Source: Gaeumannomyces sp. JS-464
Taxonomy: Eukaryota > Ascomycota > Sordariomycetes > Magnaporthales > Magnaporthaceae
Assembly (NCBI GenBank): GCA_002197995.1
Contig: NGZR01000003.1
Location: 124,001 to 188,000, forward strand
DNA length: 64,000 bases
Direction of reading: 5' to 3'
Shown: one piece after another, positions 57,026-64,000 of the stretch
Position numbering within the stretch: position 1 is the first letter of the stretch
How the letters are laid out: each line of letters opens with the position of its first letter
Translations under genes and position numbers: made by a program
Notes under the pieces: generated by a model
Databases searched by the model: none
The model's input: only the letters and a program-made list of their open reading frames with translations
What the model was told of the DNA's origin: nothing

Positions 57026-60000
57026 TTAGGCGAACAGCTTCAGACCGCTACCGTGCTTGCCCACCTCGCAGACCTCGCACACCTTGCAGACGGTGCCCTT
57101 GTACTTGGGGTGGTACTTGGAACCGTCAAAGGCGCACTCCTCAAATGCTGAGCCGCTGTAGATGGGCGTGTGGCTGGCCGCGCAGATCTCGAACTCGGCA
57201 AACTGGTCGAACTCAATCTCGACAGCGTCGTTGGGATTCCGCTCGCACTGCGCCTTGGTCTTTTTGGCCTGAGTTTTTTTTCGAAGAGGATCGTTAGTAT
57301 TTTGCGTCAAGTGTTGGCAGGAAAAAGCATTGTGTGGACTTACAGCGTCGAGGATCTTGCCGGCTCCGCCATTTGCCAGTATCCTGTTGGCGAAGCTGAG
57401 GGCCGAGTTGTAGTTCTTGGCCCTAACCGACAAGTTCATGGCGTTGAGCAGCGCGAGCTGCCTGTGAGGCACCTCGATCTTAGGAATTGTGAAGTAGGCC
57501 GACAGCTCCAGATTCCTCTTCAGCAGCTTGGGGTCCTTGGCCACTGCATCAGGGGTACCAAGCTGCCTTCGTGACAGCTCAACGTCCATGGCAACCGCAT
57601 ACTCGGCTGCCGATGTGATCAGCCTTTGCGCCTCGGCAGTCTCGCTTGGACTTGACACCGCGTTGACGAGAATCGCGTGGAGGATGCCCTTGAAGATGAC
57701 GATGCCCTCCTCGAGCTTGTTGGTCCTCATCGTGTTGTATCCCTTCTGCAGGTCACCGGCCGCCAGCGACTCGAGGTCTCGGGGGATGATGGGCAGCACC
57801 TTCCTGGGGTCCGTCTCGTCGGGCGTCCTCCGCACATAGTTGACCAGCGCTGGCAGACCAGCAGACGCCGGCAGGTACGTCTTTGATGCCTGGTACACCT
57901 CCAAGAACCTGGGCTTGAGGGGCGCGAAGTTCACGGCACCGACCTGGCGGTTGAGCAGCTGCATCGCTGTCTCGAACGAGCCACCGGCCACGTGATCCAC
58001 CGCCAGGGGCGAGTTGCGGGCCCACAGGTCCGCCTCGCTGCTGGCGGCGGCGCCGGCTTCTGCGCTCTCCACGTCGACGAAATCGCTGTCGACTTCGGGA
58101 ACAATGTCGTCGCCCATATCCCAGCCCGCCGCATCTTCGTCTTCCTCGGCGTCGACCAATGCGCCGCTCTTCTTGGCGCCATCATCTTCGCCTTCGTCCT
58201 CGCCTAGCCCGTTTGCGGCCGCCGCATTCTCGTCCTCGAGCGAGAGACCCTCCATCTGGCCCAGGAGAGCCTTCTCAAAGACGGATTGCGACGTGGCTTT
58301 TGTCGGCCAGTTGGCCTTGTGGGTCGGGACAACAGACTTGGGCGGCGTCAGCGCCTCTCCCAGCTTGGGGAGCGTGATCTGCTCCTCGGTCAAGCCAGTA
58401 GCCTCCAGGATCGCCTCACACTCCTCCTCGAGCCCGTGTGACTTGGCCGTCATGTATGCAAGAGGGTCTAAATACAGTGTCAGCAAATACGGCACAGCAA
58501 ACAGAGTATATGATCGACGAGGAGCAGAGGGGTAGCTTACAGAGATCAATCTCCTTGAACATCTGGATCCTGTCCTCAACCTCTCCCAGATACAGGGCGT
58601 TTTGGAACCGCGAGGTGAAGTCTCCGCGGTGCTCGGCGATCTTGGCCATCCTAGCCAGCTTAGCCGTCTCGCCAGTGGCCAGATAGACGAACGAGAGCTT
58701 GTCGAACTGCTTAAGCTTCTGATAGCACATCTCGACAACCTGGTGGTTGCCGTGTGCCAGCGCCTCGGTGCTTAACCTGGTCCACAGCTTGGGGCGGTCC
58801 AGCTGCTTGGCCATGTCGACGGCGACCTCGAGGTTGCCGCACTCGATCGCCAGCTCGAACCGGGTCGTGGGGTCCTGGACGAACTGCAGCGCGATTTCGG
58901 GGTAGCCCTTCTTCTGCAGATAGGAGATGATGGACTGTCCCACCAGGCTGGAGTTCTGGATGATGTGCAGCATCTCCTCGTAGTTGCGCTTGACAAGCGA
59001 CAGCTTGAACCTGTACTCGGTCGGGTCGATTTGCAGAATCTTGGGCTTCGCGGTGCGGTCAAGCACGTAGACGTTGCGGCCCTTGACACGGACAAGATAG
59101 ACGGTCTGGTCCAAAGTCCGCACAATGCCGTTGTCGCCGTTGAGCAGGGTGTACTTGATGTGGTTGAGAGTCGAGTAGAGGAGGACGCCGGCATCGTCCC
59201 AGGCCGCGCTCTTGATCCGGATCGTCTCGTGCAGCGTGCTAACCTGCTCCAGGGTCTTGGTGACGATGGTCACGTTGTGCTTGCTCAGCAGGGCGGCGTA
59301 CATGCCGTCGTTGGACCACACCACGTACTTGACACCGCTGACAGCGAGCTCCGCAATGCTCTTCTCTGCTGGATCTCGTACAGGTGGACGGCGGTCGGGG
59401 TAATGATCAGCAGGTTGCCGGGGCCACCAAAGTAGATATCAGTGGTGCCGTGCGGGGGCTTAAACGACCTGGTGACGTTGTTGGAGAGGTCCTTGACGTC
59501 GATGGACTGCGAGCCCGTGTGCAGGACGGCGAATCGGTTGCGCGCCACAAAGATGGCCGAATTTCCCTGGCCACGCTTGGACTCGGTGGGCTCAATGGCG
59601 CCGGAGCCGTCCTTGGGCAGGTTGATGAGCTCGTAGGTACCGCTGTCGGCGGCTGAGGTCACCAGGACGGACCTCTCAGCAGGGTTGTAAGACAGGGTGC
59701 GCGGGGAACCCAGGCTGGGCCGACCTTCTTCAGCGAGAGTAGCGTTGGGCTCTCGGCGTTCTTCTGGAAGTCGTAGGACCGCACATGCTTCTCCTTGGTG
59801 ATGTAAAAGAGGAAGTTCTGGTGGACGGCCGAGGCTGGGCGCTCGCGCTCCAGCTTGAAAACCATAACACCATTGTCGTGGCCGGCGGCGAACAGGTTGA
59901 TCTCGGGGTGGGCGGCAACGACCCAGAAGCGGTCGCTTTCCCTCTTGAAGGTCTGGACAGCGGTGCGCTTGTTAAGATCCCATACCCGAATGGTCTTATC

Positions 60001-61080
60001 CTCACCAGCGGAGATAATGAGGTCCTGGTGTGGGTGGAACAGACAGCCGGTCGCGTTCTGGAAGTGCCCGCGGCATGTATCCACCTCCCAGGCCTTGGTC
60101 TCGCTCATACGCCAGAGCTTGACGAGACGGTCGTCGCCGGCAGAGACAATTAGTGGCATGGTAGGGTGGAACGCGACCCAGTTAACACCGCGATCGTGGC
60201 CCTCGAGCACGAACTTGACAACGGCATCCGTGTTGCCGAACATATCGGTCTGGTTCTGGTTGTTGCGCGCCATCTGGTCCTCGAAGGACATGGAGGTCGG
60301 GGCCGAGTGCTTCTTGCGCAGGCCCGAGATGTCCCAGACACGGACCGACTGGTCCAGCGAGGCCGAAACAACGAGGTCATCCTTGGGGTGGAACTGCGCG
60401 CACATCGTGTAGTGGTTATGGCCCGTCATGGTGCAAACTACCGCGTGAGAGAGTCAGCATTCCGCAATCGTTCCTCCAGAATCTAGCTTGTCCGCCGGTA
60501 GGAGAGGATGGTCGGCTCACTCAGGGACCTGTTCTGCCAGTTCCATATCCGGATGGTCTGGTCATCCGAGGCCGAGATGATCCATGGCAGCTCGTGGTGA
60601 AAGAAGACTGTGCGAACGTAGTCGAGGTGGCCGTTAAGTGTGAACAGGCACCGCCTTGTCTGGTAGGACCAGACCTTGATCTTGTAGTCGTCACCGCCCG
60701 AGACGAAGAGGGGCTGGGTCTTGTGGAAGTCGATGCCGCGCACGGGGCCGTCGTGCTCTCGAACCGATCAATTAGGGTCCCCATACGGTAATCCCATAGC
60801 TGGATGGTCGAGGAGTGAAGCGCGACGAGGATCCATGGCCTGCAGGTCGGAGGATACGAGCGTTAGTGGGCGGGCGAGATATGGCGGCGGTGGGGGAAGC
60901 GGCAGCTCGGCCGGGACGAGGGCTGCGACGGCGACGAACCTCTTGGGGTGGAAGGCGATGCCCTTTGCGCGGGAGGACTTGGACTCGAACTGGAGGCACA
61001 GACGGTAAGCTGTTGCACGGGCGGGAGGAGCATCGGGCGGGCGTGGTCGGTACCTTGGTCAGCATGCCGGTCGAGGCCAT
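57026..61080 (-). CDS. cop1: Coatomer subunit alpha (COPI alpha-COP)
   Basis: Alpha-COP is a structural subunit of the COPI coat for retrograde Golgi-to-ER traffic. Six exons (61080-61054, 60989-60940, 60839-60521, 60437-58542, 58467-57344, 57268-57026) give about 1,220 residues. The start MASTGMLTK is followed by [19 protein letters not shown], then WD40 repeats ([74 protein letters not shown]). The second beta-propeller and alpha-solenoid follow ([40 protein letters not shown]), then an acidic linker, and the C-terminal domain ending in a cysteine-rich segment ([19 protein letters not shown]). Single-base shifts are needed near 60757 (missing G), 59705 and 59365. All five introns are canonical. 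Confidence -1.
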
Positions 61081-62029
61081 CGTGGAGGTGGGATGATGAA
61101 GCCTAAGCTTCTTGCATCAACGGAGGCTCAAGGTCGGCTGCACCAGGCGGCGGAGCAGGGCAGGGAGACGGGCGAGTGCAGAGTGGTGGTTTGGCAAGAT
61201 GCCGACTGCTGGGTTGCAGAGGGCGGCGCACAATAGGGGATTGGAAAGGCCACCTGTATGAGGCTCCTCCAGCTTGCAAGTCGTCGCAACGGCACGGCCT
61301 CTGAATTGCTAGACTGGAAGCGTGGCCATCCGTGAAGTGTGGGTTTCTGGCTGGTGCCTCAGGCACACACGATTGTGGTCCTGCTGGCTCAGGGGGACTC
61401 TGGAGCGTGGGCTGCGATTATGTAACCCGCAATTGGGACTGGGAGCCAGTTGACCCCACCATGCGAAGCTGCAAGCTCCCCGCTGCCAATGCGCCACAGA
61501 CTCCAGGCTGGTCACACCGCCACACTAAATGACGGAGCTCGAATCCCTGCAGGCTCAATTGGGGGTTCCGTGCAGCGGGCAGCTGCTTGCACTGGCACGA
61601 AGCGAAGCGTTGCGGCCAACTGTTCACATCGTCACCGGCAGCCTCTCCGTGCATCAATATGAGCAGCAGGGCTGGCCGCCCACCCACGTAGACTCGCGTC
61701 TTGGACTGCCAATGCTGTAGCCAATTCTGCAGGTTCTCGGTTGGACCTTTTCTTTCTCGCTGGACCGTCCTTCGATTGCCAATTCCACGTGGCTGGCAGG
61801 GATAATTGCATTTGATGCCCGCTGTCGTCTCCCCAAGCTGTCCGTGCCCTCCAGTGCCTGCCGGAAGGGGAAGCGGCCACCTACAAAGGTCCCCAGCACG
61901 CTTGGCCCCTCGAACTTGAACCGCCACCCATCCATCGATCAAGGCGTTCTTGTCACCCGTCGTCCGCAGGCGGAACAACAATCGTGGCACGCAAACGCCG
62001 ATCGAAGAAGCCCAGACCAAACGCCCGCC
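61081..62029. promoter_or_regulatory. Bidirectional promoter region of alpha-COP and UGGT
   Basis: This 949-bp interval separates two divergent secretory-pathway genes. A CACGTG palindrome lies at 61786-61791, about 240 bp upstream of the UGGT start. I cannot show that it is a functional site. No coding sequence is supported. Confidence -1.
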
Positions 62030-64000
62030 ATGCTCCGGCTTTCGAGGTTCCCTCGGGGCCTCACAGCTGCGATGCTGGCTGCTGTGCTCCACTTGCAGCT
62101 GCCTCTGGCGGCTGGAGCGCCCTCAGTCGAGGTTTCCATGCAGGCTGCTTTCCCCTCGCCGCCATATCTCCTCGAGTTGCTGTAAGGAAGAACTTGCAGT
62201 CTGTCTGCTTCCATCGTCTGACTGTGCATTTCACTGACCGACCGGGCGGCGCAGAGAAACGGCTGCCCAGGAGAACTCGACCGCTTACTTTCCCCTCCTT
62301 GACCGCATCGCCAGCGGCCACTTCGCCGGGGCAACCACCGACAAGGAGCTGTACGAGACCTTCCTGCAGCTGCTCCAGGACGACGGCCACATCACCAGCC
62401 CCGACGCCCTCTCAACGTTCAAACTGGCCCTGTCCATGCGCTCGGCTGCGCCGCGCATCGAGGCCCACTATCAGCATTACAGGACCGCTGTCGAGCCAAA
62501 GCTGGGAGGCAAGGCCGACGACTGCCCGGAGTGGACTCTGCAGTCGGGCGAGGTCATCTGCTCGCTGGAGAAGCCCCAAGCCGTTGCCGACATCCCGGGG
62601 AGGTCCCTAGAGAAGGATGTGTTGTTTGACGTTAGGCTGGGCAACGACGACACTGGTATCATCCTATACGCCGACGTCACCTCCCCAACCTTTGGCCCAG
62701 TTCACCAGGCGCTGGCTACCGCAGCCAGGAATGGCGGCCCTTCGTACCGGCTGCGTTACCGGAGGATATCGAAGGCTAGTGAAGAGCCCGAGCCGCTGCC
62801 TCTCAGCGGCTATGGTGTGGAGCTGGTGCTGAAGAGGACCGACTACATCGTTATTGACGATAGGGAGTCCGAAAAGGACAAGGGCGAGGATGCGTCGGCC
62901 AAGAAGTCTCAGGCCGCTGCTGAGGTTGTGCTTGACGGCGAGGAGGACGTGAGCGACCTCAAGCCGCTGTCGGCCTCGGAGCTCGAGGAGCTCGGGCTCA
63001 AGGCGGCCGACTTCATCCTGCACAGCGACAAGCCGTTCGACATGCTGCTGAAGCTCACGCAGGACTTCCCTAGGTTCTCGAACCCTGTATCCGCGCACAA
63101 CGTCTCTGAAGGGTTCCGGTCGGAGCACTACGCGAACCACCTACAGCTGCTCCAGAGTGGCCAGAACGTCCTGTGGATGAACGGCATGCAGCTGCTTGAC
63201 CGCCAGATCCAGTCCTTTGGCCTCGTCGACGTGCTTCGCAAGGAGCGAAAGCTGGTCAACGAGGTCCGAGCTCTGGGCTTGTCGGGCAGGGATGCTGTTG
63301 ACCTGCTCTCTCACTCAGCTGTGGCCTCGTCTAAGGCCGATGACGAGCCGCCCCGGTTTGACTGGACGGATCAGACCGAGGAGGGCAAGGCCATCATCTG
63401 GTTGAACAACTTGGAAAAGGACAAGCGCTACAGCGGGTACAGCCCGAGCCTGATGGCTTTGATCTCGGGCGGCATGCCCGGACAGCTGCCTCCTTGCCGC
63501 AAGGACATTCACAACATCATTCTGCCAGTTGACCTCGCTCAGAAGGCCGACATGAGCCTGGTTGTCGCGCAAATCCTCAACTTTGTCAAGCAGCGCATTC
63601 CCATCCGCTTCGGTCTTGTACCACTCACCGTCACCCCTGAGTCGACGCAGCAGGCCAAGGTGGCATACCACCTGCTGCAGTCGTATGGACTGGCGTCTTT
63701 GATCTCATACATCGAGGCCACGGTGGGGGCTGATGTGGCTGGCGTTCCAGACCAGAAGGCGTTCGATGCCGCCATCAAGGACCGTCCCCTGCGCTCCGAC
63801 GCGAAGGCCCTCTCGCTCGACGGTGTTCTCGCGTCCGAGCCTTATGCATCACAGGCCGCACTCGCGGGCAAGTGGGCCAGCCGACTAGGTGCAAACTCGG
63901 CTGTGCCGCCCCTTTTTGTCAACGGCTTCGCTATCCCTCGTGATTCCGAGGGCAAGTGGATGAGCGCCATGAGTAACCGTGTCATGGGCGACCTAAGGAC
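62030..64000 (+). CDS. UDP-glucose:glycoprotein glucosyltransferase, 5' part
   Basis: UGGT is the ER-lumen folding sensor that re-glucosylates misfolded N-glycoproteins for calnexin binding. Exon 1 (62030-62181) encodes a signal peptide (MLRLSRFPRGLTAAMLAAVL...) and mature start APSVEVSMQAAFPSPPYLLE. A 73-nt intron (62182-62254) leads to ETAAQENSTAYFPLLDRIA. The second exon stays open to the window edge, through LFDVRLGNDDTGIILYADVT, YRLRYRR, LSGYGVELVLKRTDYIVIDD, SNPVSAHNVS, VLWMNGMQLLDRQIQ, IIWLNNLEKDKRY and RKDIHNIILPVDL, which are typical of the thioredoxin-like sensor domains. The catalytic GT24 domain lies beyond the window. No frame break is seen in this 1.9 kb. Confidence -1.

Noticed and set aside
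61786..61791. CACGTG as an ER-stress or phosphate-response element upstream of UGGT
   Set aside because: A single six-base palindrome is expected by chance in GC-rich DNA and has no supporting CCAAT spacing or second site.
1..64000. Starship-type giant element, CRISPR array or biosynthetic gene cluster
   Set aside because: No captain tyrosine recombinase, no regularly spaced repeats, and no PKS, NRPS or terpene synthase sequence was seen.

Overview
This window comes from a filamentous ascomycete (Pezizomycotina, most likely a Sordariomycete). The evidence is short GT-AG introns of about 60-120 nt, GC-rich coding sequence, a HET-domain gene, an AA9 lytic polysaccharide monooxygenase, a fungal Skn7 regulator, and an AT-rich block of decayed transposons with the C-to-T / G-to-A look of repeat-induced point mutation (RIP).

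Layout: 1-2137 is a 5'-truncated HET-domain gene. 2519-21240 is an 18.7 kb nest of transposons. The outer element is a minus-strand Ty1/copia-like retrotransposon with ~235 bp LTRs and a perfect 5-bp target duplication (GTGCA). Into it went a pogo/Fot1-like DNA transposon (copy A, 8538-10394) and a minus-strand Ty3/gypsy chromovirus (11570-20839, target duplication CTTTA). The chromovirus itself received a second pogo copy (13710-15565). The copia insertion appears to have split a small cysteine-rich, probably secreted ORF whose halves lie at 21241-21426 and 2382-2518. 22000-24237 holds a second small cysteine-rich secreted protein and a frameshifted AA9 gene.

From 25157 onward the window is conserved housekeeping sequence: a HAD/Swiss-Army-Knife RNA-repair-like protein, Bud20, mitochondrial aconitase, eIF2B epsilon, Skn7, nucleoporin Pom152, a UCH37-type deubiquitinase, proteasome subunit Rpn12, coatomer alpha, and the 5' part of UDP-glucose:glycoprotein glucosyltransferase. 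Two neighbour pairs are functionally related. UCH37 and Rpn12 (both 19S proteasome) are in tandem. Alpha-COP and UGGT (both secretory pathway) are divergent across about 950 bp.

Most of the conserved genes need one or more single-base frame corrections, often at short homopolymers. Because essential genes are affected, uncorrected indel errors in the assembly are more likely than real pseudogenes, and this should temper pseudogene calls for the AA9 and HET genes. I see no CRISPR, rRNA or canonical tRNA gene and no secondary-metabolite cluster. I found no clearly undescribed system. The most intriguing items are the cysteine-rich ORF split by the retrotransposon and the antisense ORF plus tRNA-like modules inside the chromovirus.
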